Shown: positions 37,501-45,544 of the stretch, piece by piece
How positions within the stretch are numbered: position 1 is the stretch's first letter
How the letters are laid out: every line of letters begins with the position of its first letter
NCBI GenBank assembly: GCA_902362455.1
Contig: CABIWJ010000002.1
Span: 248,001-312,000, forward strand
DNA: 64,000 nt
Direction: 5' to 3'
Source: Eubacteriaceae bacterium
GTDB lineage: Bacteria; Bacillota; Clostridia; Lachnospirales; Lachnospiraceae
Position numbers and translations under genes: made by a program
The notes under the pieces: model-generated
The model's input: the letters and a program-made list of their open reading frames with translations, nothing else
What the model was told of the DNA's origin: nothing
The model's database searches: none

Positions 37501-38160
37501 CCTGAACTTAAGAAGAATATTGCTGAATTAAAGGCTAAAATAAGAGGACTCGGCGACGTAAATGTTAACTCTATTGAAGAATATAGGAGTGTTTCTGAAC
37601 GATATGAATTCTTAAAGACACAGCATGATGATTTAGTAGAGGCAGAGAAATCATTAATTCAGATTATCGACGAATTAGATAAAGGTATGCGGGCACAGTT
37701 TACAGAGAAATTTGCACAGATTCGTACAGAGTTTGATAAGGTATTCAAGGAATTATTTGGTGGTGGTAAGGGTACTATAGAACTGAATGAAGACGAGGAT
37801 ATTTTAGAGGCAGGAATAACAATCATTTCACAGCCACCTGGTAAGAAACTTCAGAATATGATGCAGTTATCTGGTGGTGAGAAAGCACTTACAGCGATTG
37901 CGTTATTATTTGCTATTCAGAATCTTAAGCCATCTCCATTCTGTCTTCTTGATGAAATTGAGGCGGCCCTAGATGATTCGAACGTTTCAAGATATGCTAA
38001 TTATCTTCATAAATTAACTAAATACACGCAGTTTATAGTCATTACCCATAGAAAAGGTACGATGGAGGCAGCAGACAGACTATATGGTATAACTATGCAG
38101 GAGAAAGGTGTATCTACACTCGTTTCTGTTGATTTATTAGATGCAGAACTGACAAATTAG
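34600..38160 (+). CDS. smc: Chromosome segregation protein SMC
   Basis: ATPase that organises and segregates the chromosome with ScpA and ScpB. The 1186-residue length is typical. The N-terminal head carries Walker A GPNGSGKSN (31-39). Two long coiled coils (about 170-500 and 660-1010) flank a hinge (about 505-660, with GYGNSIRKIMEV and the GGSMSGGAFR glycine motif). The C-terminal head has the signature LSGGEKALTAIALLF and Walker B PFCLLDEIEAALDD. ftsY follows after a structured gap of about 170 bases. Confidence 0.97.
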   Translation: MYLKSIEVQGFKSFANKINFEFHNGITGIVGPNGSGKSNVADAVRWVLGEQRIKQLRGAKMEDVIFAGTENRKPLGFAYVAITLDNSDHSLAIDFDEVTVSRRLFRSGESEYMINGTVSRLKDINELFYDTGIGKEGYSIIGQGQIDKILSGKPEERRELFDEAAGIVKYKRRKIMTQKKLDDEQANLVRVNDILGELEKQVKPLEKQSEKAREYLKYKEELKANDINMFLLEVENIKNRLSELDGKNEIAVNDLEETKKVFERIKTEYEQLELEIEEITSDVDEKKNELNKIQLLKEKYDGEIRLLNEQINSAKMNDLHIKERIKAINDKLTELQKEKESYVNEKNNINSILKEADETRKKEFDALAGISENIESILAEIEEAKNEIIDLLNQKSAVKSKIQRYDTMLEQVSIRKSEISQKLIKFSSDRESQDKVIEEFESDLKDVSMQIIELSKKNDEITDNISENNRNLSELDKKSKDLSMEYQRNHSKLESLKNITERYEGYGNSIRKIMEVKEQKKGVIGVVADIIKVDKQYEVAIETALGGSIQNVVTDTENTAKELIEYLKKNKFGRATFLPLSSIANRTGFNNERVLNERGVLGLACDLVHIKKEYEAIAKYLLGRIVVVDHVDNALIIARKYNYTLRIVTLEGELLNAGGSMSGGAFRNSSNLLGRRREIEDLEKSIKENQENYKKCEEAIKQYKSQLLEYTNELDKIKKVLQEQFILQNTIKLNLNQATEKRDELQTSFEDFKRENAEIGIQISEIKESNSELNSELKTYEDLNTALEEKIKSLTEDMEKEKAKEAAQSEKVDSMKLEFMEMNQKVTFVAENIRRIDGEIETNNAELENIQKNVEDSYGDVQNKLDEIDNIKKSIEEADKSFNKYSEEITELYQKKEKQSNEHKDFFAKRESLSEKMNQLDKEIYRLNSQREKLEEQQDNQINYMWNEYEITYNIALELKNDEYNNLPELKKNIAELKAKIRGLGDVNVNSIEEYRSVSERYEFLKTQHDDLVEAEKSLIQIIDELDKGMRAQFTEKFAQIRTEFDKVFKELFGGGKGTIELNEDEDILEAGITIISQPPGKKLQNMMQLSGGEKALTAIALLFAIQNLKPSPFCLLDEIEAALDDSNVSRYANYLHKLTKYTQFIVITHRKGTMEAADRLYGITMQEKGVSTLVSVDLLDAELTN

Positions 38161-38172
38161 GCGTATAACCAG

Positions 38173-38316
38173 AAAAGGAGAATAGTGTGAAAGAATTGTG
38201 TTGATGCACCAATTCTTTTACACAGCTAAATGTGTTGCAGGCACCACATTTAGAATCTATCGCAGAGCTAAATCTGATATTTGACTTGCGATTTCTCCAG
38301 CACTATGTGCCTGCGG
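38173..38316 (+). ncRNA. Structured leader between smc and ftsY, possible pseudoknot
   Basis: Several pairings cluster here. A 14-base stem runs 38185-38198 with 38210-38223. A nine-base stem CTAAATGTG/CACATTTAG (38226-38234 with 38245-38253) has a loop containing GCAGGCAC. That loop can pair with GTGCCTGC at 38307-38314, just before the ftsY ribosome site. GGAGAA (38177-38182) can pair with TTCTCC (about 38292-38298), and ATCGCA with TGCGAT. A ribosome site AAAAGGAG at 38173 is followed by a GTG and only five codons. Its function is unknown; a translation-control element is the best guess. Confidence 0.5.
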
Positions 38317-38329
38317 AATGGAGAATTAT

Positions 38330-39271
38330 ATGAGTGAAGAAAAGAAAGGTTTTTTTAGAAGGTTAGTATCAGGACTTACTAAGACAAGAGATAACATTGT
38401 ATCCGGAATTGACAATATATTTAGTGGATTTTCAAGTATTGATGATGATTTCTATGATGAAATCGAAGAGATACTTATAATGGGTGACTTAGGTGTTGCC
38501 ACTACGATGAAGATTATTGATGATTTAAAAGAGAAAGTAAAAGCTAACAAAATCAAAGATCCAAAGGAATGTAAGCAGCTCTTAATTGACAGTATTAAAG
38601 AGCAGATGGACATAGGCGAGAATGCTTATGAATTCGAGGACAGAAAGTCAATTGTACTTGTTATAGGTGTAAATGGTGTGGGTAAGACTACTTCAGTTGG
38701 TAAATTATCTGCACAGATAAAAGGCAAAGGTAAGAAAGTAATAATGGCAGCGGCAGATACATTCAGGGCAGCAGCTATTGAACAGCTTACGGAATGGGCG
38801 CACAGAGCAGGTACAGATATAATTGCACAACAGGAAGGTTCAGACCCGGCAGCGGTTATATATGATGCTATTCAGGCAGCAAAAGCCAGAAAAGCAGATG
38901 TTCTTATCTGCGATACTGCAGGAAGACTTCATAACAAAAAAAATCTTATGGCTGAACTAAAAAAAATTGACAGAATCATTGAAAAGGAATATAGTGAAGC
39001 ATATAGAGAAAATTTCATAGTATTAGATGCAACAACAGGACAGAATGCATTAGCACAGGCTAAGCAGTTTATGGAATGTGCAGATATAACGGGAGTAATC
39101 CTGACTAAAATGGATGGTACTGCAAAGGGTGGTATCGCTGTGGCAATTCAATCCGAACTCGGAATCCCTGTCAAATATATTGGGATTGGAGAGAAAATCG
39201 AGGATTTACAGAAATTTGATGCTAACAGTTTTGTCGATGCATTGTTTAATACAGAATCATCAAATGAATAA
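38330..39271 (+). CDS. ftsY: Signal recognition particle receptor FtsY
   Basis: SRP receptor GTPase that docks ribosome-nascent chains at the membrane. The G domain has GVNGVGKTTSVGKL (G1), DTFRAAAIEQL, ICDTAGRLHNKKNLM (G3) and LTKMDGTAKGG (G4). A short basic N-terminal A region (SEEKKGFFRRLVSGLTKTRDN) and the helical N domain precede it. The 313-residue length is usual for firmicutes. The start at ATG 38330 follows GGAG; the ATG at 38318 overlaps that site. Its partner Ffh is encoded 2.8 kb downstream. Confidence 0.96.
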   Translation: MSEEKKGFFRRLVSGLTKTRDNIVSGIDNIFSGFSSIDDDFYDEIEEILIMGDLGVATTMKIIDDLKEKVKANKIKDPKECKQLLIDSIKEQMDIGENAYEFEDRKSIVLVIGVNGVGKTTSVGKLSAQIKGKGKKVIMAAADTFRAAAIEQLTEWAHRAGTDIIAQQEGSDPAAVIYDAIQAAKARKADVLICDTAGRLHNKKNLMAELKKIDRIIEKEYSEAYRENFIVLDATTGQNALAQAKQFMECADITGVILTKMDGTAKGGIAVAIQSELGIPVKYIGIGEKIEDLQKFDANSFVDALFNTESSNE

Positions 39272-39297
39272 AAATATTTAGAAAGAAGAATAGAGAT

Positions 39298-40515
39298 ATG
39301 GATAAGATGACACTTGAAAAATTTGAAGAAGCAACAGAAGTAGTTAAAAAAGTAATCACAAAGACAAAACTTGTATATAGTGATTATCTTAGTGAACAGA
39401 CAGGTAATAAAGTATATCTGAAACCTGAGAATATGCAGTTTACAGGTGCATATAAGGTAAGAGGTGCATATTATAAAATCAGTACATTAAAAGAAGAGGA
39501 CAGAAAGAAAGGACTTATTACTGCATCAGCAGGAAACCATGCACAGGGTGTAGCATATGCAGCTAAATTATACGGTGTACCAGCAACAATCGTAATGCCT
39601 ACTACGACTCCACTTATGAAAGTTAACAGAACAAAGAGTTATGGTGCGAAAGTTGTATTATATGGTGATGTATATGATGAGGCATGTGCAAAAGCATATG
39701 AACTTGCAGAAAAAGATGGATTAACATTTATTCATCCGTTTGATGATTTGGACGTTGCAACAGGTCAGGGAACAATTGCAATGGAAATTTTTAAAGAACT
39801 TCCAACAGTTGATTATATATTAGTTCCAATTGGTGGCGGCGGTTTAGCAACAGGTGTAAGTACACTTGCTAAATTATTAAATCCTAATGTCAAGGTAATA
39901 GGTGTAGAGCCAGAAGGTGCAAGTTGTATGAAGGCTTCGTTGAAAGCAGGCAAGGTTGTAACATTAGACAGTGCTAATACTATTGCTGATGGTACAGCAG
40001 TTAAGACGCCTGGTACAAAGATATTCCCATATATCCAGAAGAATCTTGATGATATTATTACAATACCTGATGAAGAGTTAATAGTTGCATTCCTTGATAT
40101 GGTTGAGAACCATAAGATGGTAGTTGAGAATTCAGGTTTACTTACTGTAGCAGCACTTAAACATTTAGATTTTAAGAAGAAAAAAGTTGTATCAATACTT
40201 AGTGGTGGTAATATGGATATTATTACAATGTCCTCAACACTTCAGCATGGTCTTATTGAAAGAGGAAGAATATTTACAATTTCTGTATTACTTCCAGATA
40301 AGCCGGGTGAACTTGTTAAGGTTGCAAACGTTATCGCAGAGGCACAGGGAAATGTCGTTAAACTTGAACATAACCAGTTTGTAAGCATTAACAGAAATGC
40401 AGCAGTAGAGCTTAAGATTACACTTGAGTCATTCGGAAATGAACATAAGGCGAAAATTATTAAAGCTTTAGAGACGAAAGGATATAATCCTAAATTAGAG
40501 GTGCCTGTATTATAA
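39298..40515 (+). CDS. ilvA: Threonine ammonia-lyase (biosynthetic/catabolic IlvA-TdcB type)
   Basis: PLP enzyme that deaminates threonine to 2-oxobutanoate. The PLP lysine is Lys53 in FTGAYKVRGA, and the phosphate-binding glycine loop is IGGGGLATGV. SAGNHAQGVAYA is the substrate loop. A single C-terminal ACT domain (about 330-405, ISVLLPDKPGELVKVANVI) suggests allosteric control. At 405 residues it matches the short, one-ACT class rather than the 500-residue IlvA. Whether it serves isoleucine synthesis or catabolism cannot be told from context. Confidence 0.93.
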   Translation: MDKMTLEKFEEATEVVKKVITKTKLVYSDYLSEQTGNKVYLKPENMQFTGAYKVRGAYYKISTLKEEDRKKGLITASAGNHAQGVAYAAKLYGVPATIVMPTTTPLMKVNRTKSYGAKVVLYGDVYDEACAKAYELAEKDGLTFIHPFDDLDVATGQGTIAMEIFKELPTVDYILVPIGGGGLATGVSTLAKLLNPNVKVIGVEPEGASCMKASLKAGKVVTLDSANTIADGTAVKTPGTKIFPYIQKNLDDIITIPDEELIVAFLDMVENHKMVVENSGLLTVAALKHLDFKKKKVVSILSGGNMDIITMSSTLQHGLIERGRIFTISVLLPDKPGELVKVANVIAEAQGNVVKLEHNQFVSINRNAAVELKITLESFGNEHKAKIIKALETKGYNPKLEVPVL

Positions 40516-40604
40516 GTCACATAGATAGTTAGGATTAATGATTATATTTGTCAAATTCAAAATACAATAATCTGTATATATGAATGACGGAGGGAAAACA
40601 GAAA

Positions 40605-41570
40605 ATGGAAAAAGTAAGGAATTCACCGAAAGATAATATTTTAAAAGGTGATTTAACAAATGATAGCCGATTTCAATCAGTGTATGGAAAATTGCTTAAT
40701 TGCATGTATGATGTAGTAATCATATATGATAATGAAAAAAATAAACTTTATTACGATTCAGATAAATATTTTGATTTATTTGGAGTAAAAACAAATTTTA
40801 CAAACCTGGACCAGTGGTTCTGGCATATGTGTAGTAATTCTGTTATGCAAGAGGATACAGAATTATTAGATATATTTAGAAGCAATGATATATTTAAACG
40901 TATCAAATCAGGTAAATATGTGGTAGAAGATGACATAAGAATCAAGAATAAGGAAAAAGGTTATATATGGATAAGAATGGTTGTAGTCTTTATTCCAAAT
41001 GATAGATTAGATAATATAGACAGTGTTTTTATAATGTTTAGAAACATAGATAATCGTAAGCGACTTGAGTTAGATTATATATATAAATCACAGAGAGATT
41101 CACTTACACATATTTATAACAAAGAGTATTCGAGCAGCATGATTAAAGAATTCTTAAGCGGAGTAAGAGAACAAAACAGTGTATATGGTATCTTAGATAT
41201 AGATGATTTTAAAAATGTAAATGATACATTTGGACATATGGCTGGTGACGTTGTGCTTAAGAGAGTCGCAGATTTGTTATTCGAAAATGTGGATAATGAC
41301 GATATTGTTGGAAGATTAAGTGGAGATGAGTTTGTTTTTCTGCTTAAAAAATGTGGCGATGTTGAAAAAGCTAAAAAGAGAATCGAAAGATTACTTAAAC
41401 GTATAAGATTTGAATATACAGAAGGTGATGAAACTTTAAATATTCAATGCAGTATAGGTGCAGCTATTGTAGATAAGGATTGTAAAGAAACAGATGCACT
41501 TTATAAGAAAGCAGACAGAAATCTTTATGAAGCCAAAAATTATGGCAAAAATATGTTTATAATTTCATAA
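40605..41570 (+). CDS. PAS-GGDEF protein, probable diguanylate cyclase
   Basis: Soluble 321-residue signalling protein expected to make cyclic di-GMP. A PAS-like domain (about 30-150, ending in the PAC-type IWIRMVVVFIPNDRLDNIDSVFIMFRNIDNRK) is followed by a GGDEF domain. That domain has DSLTHIYNKEY and ILDIDDFKNVNDTFGHMAGDVVL. The active-site loop reads RLSGDEFVFLL, an SGDEF variant that many active cyclases use. I see no RxxD inhibitory site. The start at ATG 40605 lies ten bases after GGAGGG; the ATG at 40584 lies before that site. It is a single gene closed by a terminator. Confidence 0.88.
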   Translation: MEKVRNSPKDNILKGDLTNDSRFQSVYGKLLNCMYDVVIIYDNEKNKLYYDSDKYFDLFGVKTNFTNLDQWFWHMCSNSVMQEDTELLDIFRSNDIFKRIKSGKYVVEDDIRIKNKEKGYIWIRMVVVFIPNDRLDNIDSVFIMFRNIDNRKRLELDYIYKSQRDSLTHIYNKEYSSSMIKEFLSGVREQNSVYGILDIDDFKNVNDTFGHMAGDVVLKRVADLLFENVDNDDIVGRLSGDEFVFLLKKCGDVEKAKKRIERLLKRIRFEYTEGDETLNIQCSIGAAIVDKDCKETDALYKKADRNLYEAKNYGKNMFIIS

Positions 41571-41583
41571 GTATATAATACAA

Positions 41584-41620
41584 AAAAATATGTCAAGAAA
41601 AAACACTTGACATATTTTTC
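41584..41620 (+). terminator. Terminator after the GGDEF gene, overlapping the ylxM promoter
   Basis: A 14-base perfect stem AAAAATATGTCAAG/CTTGACATATTTTT with an eight-base loop. Its descending arm contains the TTGACA of the next promoter. Confidence 0.85.
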
Positions 41621-41635
41621 TTTGTATTATATACT
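41607..41635 (+). promoter_or_regulatory. Promoter for ylxM-ffh-rpsP-khpA
   Basis: Perfect TTGACA (41607-41612), a 17-base spacer and TATACT (41630-41635). A GTCAAGT/ACTTGAC hairpin (41638-41657) begins near the expected transcript start and ends just before the YlxM ribosome site. Confidence 0.8.
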
Positions 41636-41673
41636 ATGTCAAGTAAAGCAACTTGACGAAGCGAGGGATAGAC

Positions 41674-42018
41674 TTGATTAAGATAGTTGAACAGTCAATG
41701 TTATATGATTTCTATGGTGAATTGCTTACTGAACATCAGAAGAATATATATGAAGATGTTGTATTTAATGATATGTCACCTAGTGAAATTGCCAGAGAAG
41801 AAGGCATTTCCAGACAGGGTGTACATGATTTGATTAAAAGATGCGATAAGATACTTAGAGATTACGAAGATAAGTTACACTTAGTTGAAAGATTTATGCA
41901 GACTAAGAAAGATGTTGAACTTATCAAGAAATATTCTAATGAATGTAAAGTTAATAATAATTTGAAAGAAATTGATGAGATTATAAGTATTTCTGACAAG
42001 ATACTTAGTGAAATATAA
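41674..42018 (+). CDS. ylxM: YlxM-type SRP-associated helix-turn-helix protein
   Basis: 114-residue helix-turn-helix protein of the UPF0122/YlxM family, encoded before ffh in most firmicutes and thought to assist SRP function. Family segments are [41 protein letters not shown] (the HTH) and a C-terminal coiled coil. The start is the TTG at 41674, six bases after GAGGG, which matches the usual N-terminus; an upstream in-frame TTG at 41653 lies in the hairpin. It is 20 bases from ffh. Confidence 0.92.
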   Translation: MIKIVEQSMLYDFYGELLTEHQKNIYEDVVFNDMSPSEIAREEGISRQGVHDLIKRCDKILRDYEDKLHLVERFMQTKKDVELIKKYSNECKVNNNLKEIDEIISISDKILSEI

Positions 42019-42038
42019 CTTCAGTATGGAGGAATAGT

Positions 42039-43382
42039 ATGGCATTTGAAAGTTTATCAGATAAACTTCAGAATATATTTAAAAACTTAAGAGGCAAGGG
42101 AAAACTTTCAGAAGCAGATGTTAAGGCAGCACTTAAAGAAGTTAAGATGGCTTTATTAGAGGCTGACGTAAACTTTAAGGTTGTTAAGAAATTCGTTAAG
42201 TCTGTAGAGGAAAGAGCTATAGGTCAGGAAGTAATGACAAGTCTTACTCCGGGTCAGATGGTTATCAAGATTGTTAATGAAGAAATGGTTTCATTAATGG
42301 GAAGTGAGACAACTGAGATTAAGTTAAGACCACAGAATGAGATAACTGTAATCATGATGACTGGACTTCAGGGTGCAGGTAAGACGACTACTACGGCTAA
42401 GATAGCAGGAAAGCTTAAAGCTAAAGGAAGAAAACCTTTACTTGCTGCATGTGATATATATAGACCAGCAGCAATTGAGCAGTTACAGATAAATGGTGAG
42501 AAGCAAGGCGTTGAAGTATTTGCAATAGGAACAGGTCATAAGCCTGTAAATATTGTAAAAGCGGCAATTGAACATGCTGAGAAAAATGGTAATAATGTCG
42601 TTATTATTGATACAGCTGGTCGTTTGCATATTGATGAAGATATGATGAACGAACTTATAGAGATTAAGGAAAATGTAACAGTTGACCAGACAATTTTGGT
42701 AGTAGATGCCATGACAGGTCAGGATGCAGTTAACGTAGCCGGAACATTTAATGAGAAGATTGGAATTGACGGTGTAATCCTTACTAAATTAGATGGTGAT
42801 ACCAGAGGTGGTGCTGCACTGTCAATCAGAGCAGTTACAGGAAAGCCTATTTTATATATTGGTATGGGAGAAAAACTTTCGGATTTAGAACAGTTTTATC
42901 CTGACAGAATGGCTTCTAGAATATTAGGTATGGGTGATATACTCACACTGATTGAGAAAGCTGAAGCTGTTGTTGATGAAGAGAAAGCTAAAGAGTTAGA
43001 GAAGAAATTCAAGAAAGCTGAATTTGGATTTGATGATTATCTTGAACAGATGCAGCAGATAAAGAAAATGGGTGGATTAGAAGATATTATCAGTATGATT
43101 CCAGGAATGGGTGATCAGCTAAAAGGTGCTCAGATGCCAGATGAAAAAGTATTAGGCAGAACAGAAGCAATTATTTATTCTATGACACCAGAAGAGAGAA
43201 GTAATCCTGCAATTATTAATGTATCTAGAAAGAATAGAATTGCAAGAGGTGCAGGTGTTGATATTGCGGAGGTCAACAGACTTATGAAGCAATATGAACA
43301 AAGTAAAAAGCTTATGAAGCAGATGTCCGGAATGATGGGCAAAAAAGGTGGTAAAAAAGGCAGATTCAGACTTCCTTTTTAA
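42039..43382 (+). CDS. ffh: Signal recognition particle protein Ffh
   Basis: SRP54 GTPase that binds signal sequences and 4.5S RNA. The NG domain has GLQGAGKTTTTAKIAG (G1), CDIYRPAAIEQL, IDTAGRLHID (G3) and LTKLDGDTRGGAAL (G4). The Met-rich M domain from about residue 325 ends with SGMMGKKGGKKGRFRLPF. The 447-residue length is normal. It is cotranscribed with ylxM, rpsP and khpA. Confidence 0.97.
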   Translation: MAFESLSDKLQNIFKNLRGKGKLSEADVKAALKEVKMALLEADVNFKVVKKFVKSVEERAIGQEVMTSLTPGQMVIKIVNEEMVSLMGSETTEIKLRPQNEITVIMMTGLQGAGKTTTTAKIAGKLKAKGRKPLLAACDIYRPAAIEQLQINGEKQGVEVFAIGTGHKPVNIVKAAIEHAEKNGNNVVIIDTAGRLHIDEDMMNELIEIKENVTVDQTILVVDAMTGQDAVNVAGTFNEKIGIDGVILTKLDGDTRGGAALSIRAVTGKPILYIGMGEKLSDLEQFYPDRMASRILGMGDILTLIEKAEAVVDEEKAKELEKKFKKAEFGFDDYLEQMQQIKKMGGLEDIISMIPGMGDQLKGAQMPDEKVLGRTEAIIYSMTPEERSNPAIINVSRKNRIARGAGVDIAEVNRLMKQYEQSKKLMKQMSGMMGKKGGKKGRFRLPF

Positions 43383-43417
43383 CATACACATAAAAAACCT
43401 AAGGAGGTGAAAAGACA

Positions 43418-43663
43418 ATGGCAGTAAAGATTAGATTAAGAAGAATGGGACAGAAAAAAGCTCCTTTTTATAGAGTAATAGTTTCAGATTCAAGATCACC
43501 AAGAGATGGTAAGTTCATCGAAGAAATCGGTACTTATGATCCAAATGTTGAACCAAGTGCAGTTAAGATTGATGCTGAATTAGCACAGAAATGGTTAAAC
43601 AATGGTGCTCAGCCAACAGACACAGTAGCTAAGTTATTAAAACAGGCTGGTATTGAAAAATAG
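43418..43663 (+). CDS. rpsP: 30S ribosomal protein S16
   Basis: 81-residue small-subunit protein that begins [26 protein letters not shown], the S16 signature. It continues [14 protein letters not shown] and [26 protein letters not shown] precedes the ATG at good spacing. It lies between ffh and khpA, the standard firmicute order. Confidence 0.97.
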   Translation: MAVKIRLRRMGQKKAPFYRVIVSDSRSPRDGKFIEEIGTYDPNVEPSAVKIDAELAQKWLNNGAQPTDTVAKLLKQAGIEK

Positions 43664-43686
43664 TGGCTAGTGGAGGTGTAGTAGTA

Positions 43687-43917
43687 ATGAAAGAATTAGT
43701 AGAAATACTTGCAAAGGCACTAGTGGACTCTCCTGATGAAGTTGTTGTGACTGAACATGAAGATGAAAAGGGAACAGTTATTGAATTAAAGGTTGCCCCA
43801 TCAGATATGGGAAAAGTTATTGGCAAACAAGGACGTATTGCTAAATCAATTCGTTCTGTTGTTAAAGCCGCAGCTTTTAAAGAGAACAAAAAAGTTATTG
43901 TTGAAATAGTACAGTAA
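43687..43917 (+). CDS. khpA: KH domain RNA-binding protein KhpA
   Basis: 76-residue single-KH protein (KhpA/YlqC). It binds RNA with KhpB and is linked to cell-elongation control and post-transcriptional regulation in other firmicutes. The GxxG loop is in GKVIGKQGRIAK (about 45-56). The start at ATG 43687 follows TGGAGGTG and gives the usual MKELVEILAKALVDSPDEV; an in-frame GTG at 43663 lies upstream of that site. A terminator follows. Confidence 0.95.
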   Translation: MKELVEILAKALVDSPDEVVVTEHEDEKGTVIELKVAPSDMGKVIGKQGRIAKSIRSVVKAAAFKENKKVIVEIVQ

Positions 43918-43921
43918 TATA

Positions 43922-43960
43922 AAAGGCTATCACATAATATTTGTTTTGTGATAGCTTTTG
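43922..43960 (+). terminator. Terminator after khpA
   Basis: A 13-base stem AAAGGCTATCACA/TGTGATAGCTTTT (one G-U) with a 12-base loop and terminal T residues. Confidence 0.85.
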
Positions 43961-44090
43961 TTATATGATATTGAAATGATAATTATAATCAGAGGAAAAA
44001 TAACTGATTAAGATTAAAAGGATTGCTATGAGCTATATTGGATATGATATATATTCTGAAAGCACTATTATATAATATATGGAGGTAAGA

Positions 44091-44648
44091 ATGGATAAAA
44101 CAAGTGATATGTTCAGAGTCGGAGTTATTTCATCAACTCATGGAATTAAAGGAGAAGTAAAGGTTTATCCGACAACAGACGAACCTAAAAGATTTAGTAA
44201 GTTGAAGAAAGTATATGTAGAGTTTTGCAAAAAAGGTTTAAGAGGTAATTCCACAAGTGAATTAATAGAATTAGAAATTAGCAGTGTAAGATATTTTAAA
44301 CAATTTGTAATTGTTAAATTCAAAGGCATTGATGATATAAATGATGTTGAAAAATATAAAGGAATGGACTTGTATGTAACAAGAGAAGAAGCAATTCCAC
44401 TTGAAGAAAATGAATATTATATTGCAGATTTAATTGGATTAAAAGTTATAAGTGATGAAGACAGGGAAGTTGGAATACTTATTGATGTATTACAGACAGG
44501 TGCAAATGATGTTTATGAAGTGAAAGCAAATGAAGAATTTGGAGAGAAAGAGCTTCTTCTTCCTGCGATTAAGGAATGTATTAAAGATATAAATATTGAT
44601 GAGGGAATAATGAGGGTACATATTATGGAAGGGTTATTAGATTTATGA
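44091..44648 (+). CDS. rimM: Ribosome maturation factor RimM
   Basis: Assists assembly of the 30S head region and binds S19. The 185-residue protein has the N-terminal RVGVISSTHGIKGEVKVYPTTD, the barrel domain with EYYIADLIGLKV, and a PRC-type C-terminal domain (NDVYEVKA...LLLPAIKECI). The ATG at 44091 follows GGAGG; an in-frame ATG at 44079 overlaps the site. Its stop overlaps the trmD start by four bases (ATGA), so translation is coupled. Confidence 0.95.
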   Translation: MDKTSDMFRVGVISSTHGIKGEVKVYPTTDEPKRFSKLKKVYVEFCKKGLRGNSTSELIELEISSVRYFKQFVIVKFKGIDDINDVEKYKGMDLYVTREEAIPLEENEYYIADLIGLKVISDEDREVGILIDVLQTGANDVYEVKANEEFGEKELLLPAIKECIKDINIDEGIMRVHIMEGLLDL

Positions 44649-45346
44649 GATTTCACATATTAACATTATTTCCTGAGATGGTTGAGGATTGTTTAAATAC
44701 AAGTATAATTGGTCGCGCTATAAAAAATGGTAATATAGAATTAAACGTTGTAAATATAAGAGATTTTGCAACTAATAAGCATCACAAGGTAGATGATTAT
44801 CCTTATGGTGGTGGCGCAGGTATGGTTATGCAAGCGGAACCAGTGTATTTATCATATAAATCAATAGAAGAGAAAATTTGCCAGTTAACAGATGCGAAAC
44901 CAAGAGTTATATATATGACTCCACAGGGTAATGTATTTAACCAGAGAATGGCAGAAAAATTATCAGAAGAGGAAGATTTAGTATTCTTATGTGGACATTA
45001 TGAGGGAATTGATGAAAGAGTTCTAGAAATGATTGTAACTGATAATGTTTCAATAGGTGACTATGTTCTGACGGGTGGAGAACTTCCAGCGATGGTTATG
45101 GTTGATACAATATCGAGATTAGTAGATGGAGTTCTTAATAATGATGAATCTGCTAAATACGAGTCATTTGCAGAAGATAAGTTAGAATATCCACAGTATA
45201 CAAGACCGGTTGAATTTATGGGAAGACGAGTTCCTGATGTATTATTATCAGGTGACCATAAGAAAGTGAATGAATGGAGAGAAGCAGAATCCCTTAAGAG
45301 AACTAAAGAAAGACGACCCGATTTATTAAAAAATGATGATGTTTAA
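44645..45346 (+). CDS. trmD: tRNA (guanine(37)-N1)-methyltransferase
   Basis: SPOUT-class enzyme that methylates G37 in tRNAs reading CNN codons. It begins MRFHILTLFPEMVEDCLNTSIIGRAI and has the knotted SAM-binding region with LCGHYEGIDERV and SIGDYVLTGGELPAMVMVDTISRL. A C-terminal region after about residue 165 has YPQYTRPVEF. The 233-residue length is normal. rplS, which usually follows trmD, is not present; instead a new promoter leads to rimP. Confidence 0.97.
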   Translation: MRFHILTLFPEMVEDCLNTSIIGRAIKNGNIELNVVNIRDFATNKHHKVDDYPYGGGAGMVMQAEPVYLSYKSIEEKICQLTDAKPRVIYMTPQGNVFNQRMAEKLSEEEDLVFLCGHYEGIDERVLEMIVTDNVSIGDYVLTGGELPAMVMVDTISRLVDGVLNNDESAKYESFAEDKLEYPQYTRPVEFMGRRVPDVLLSGDHKKVNEWREAESLKRTKERRPDLLKNDDV

Positions 45347-45419
45347 TATTTTATATTGATTTTAAAGTTGGCTGATAGTATGAAGATGAAAACGTGAGGC
45401 TGAAACAGGTAAAAATCAC

Positions 45420-45448
45420 TTGCATTATTATATGTATAGTGATATAAT
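45420..45448 (+). promoter_or_regulatory. Promoter for the rimP-nusA-infB operon
   Basis: TTGCAT (45420-45425), a 17-base spacer and TATAAT (45443-45448). The transcript would begin near 45455 with a leader of about 90 bases. Confidence 0.72.
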
Positions 45449-45474
45449 TTGAATATGATATAGTGAATTATGTT

Positions 45475-45504
45475 TAGAGAGTGGGCAAGCAAGTCCACTC
45501 TCTA
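45475..45504 (+). promoter_or_regulatory. Hairpin in the rimP leader
   Basis: A ten-base perfect stem TAGAGAGTGG/CCACTCTCTA with the loop GCAAGCAAGT. It lies downstream of the promoter and upstream of the ribosome site AAGGAG, with no T-tract, so it is not a simple terminator. An autoregulatory leader role is possible. Confidence 0.55.
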
Positions 45505-45544
45505 ATGTTTGTAAAGGCAAAAAGTTAAGGAGTGATTAAAGAAA

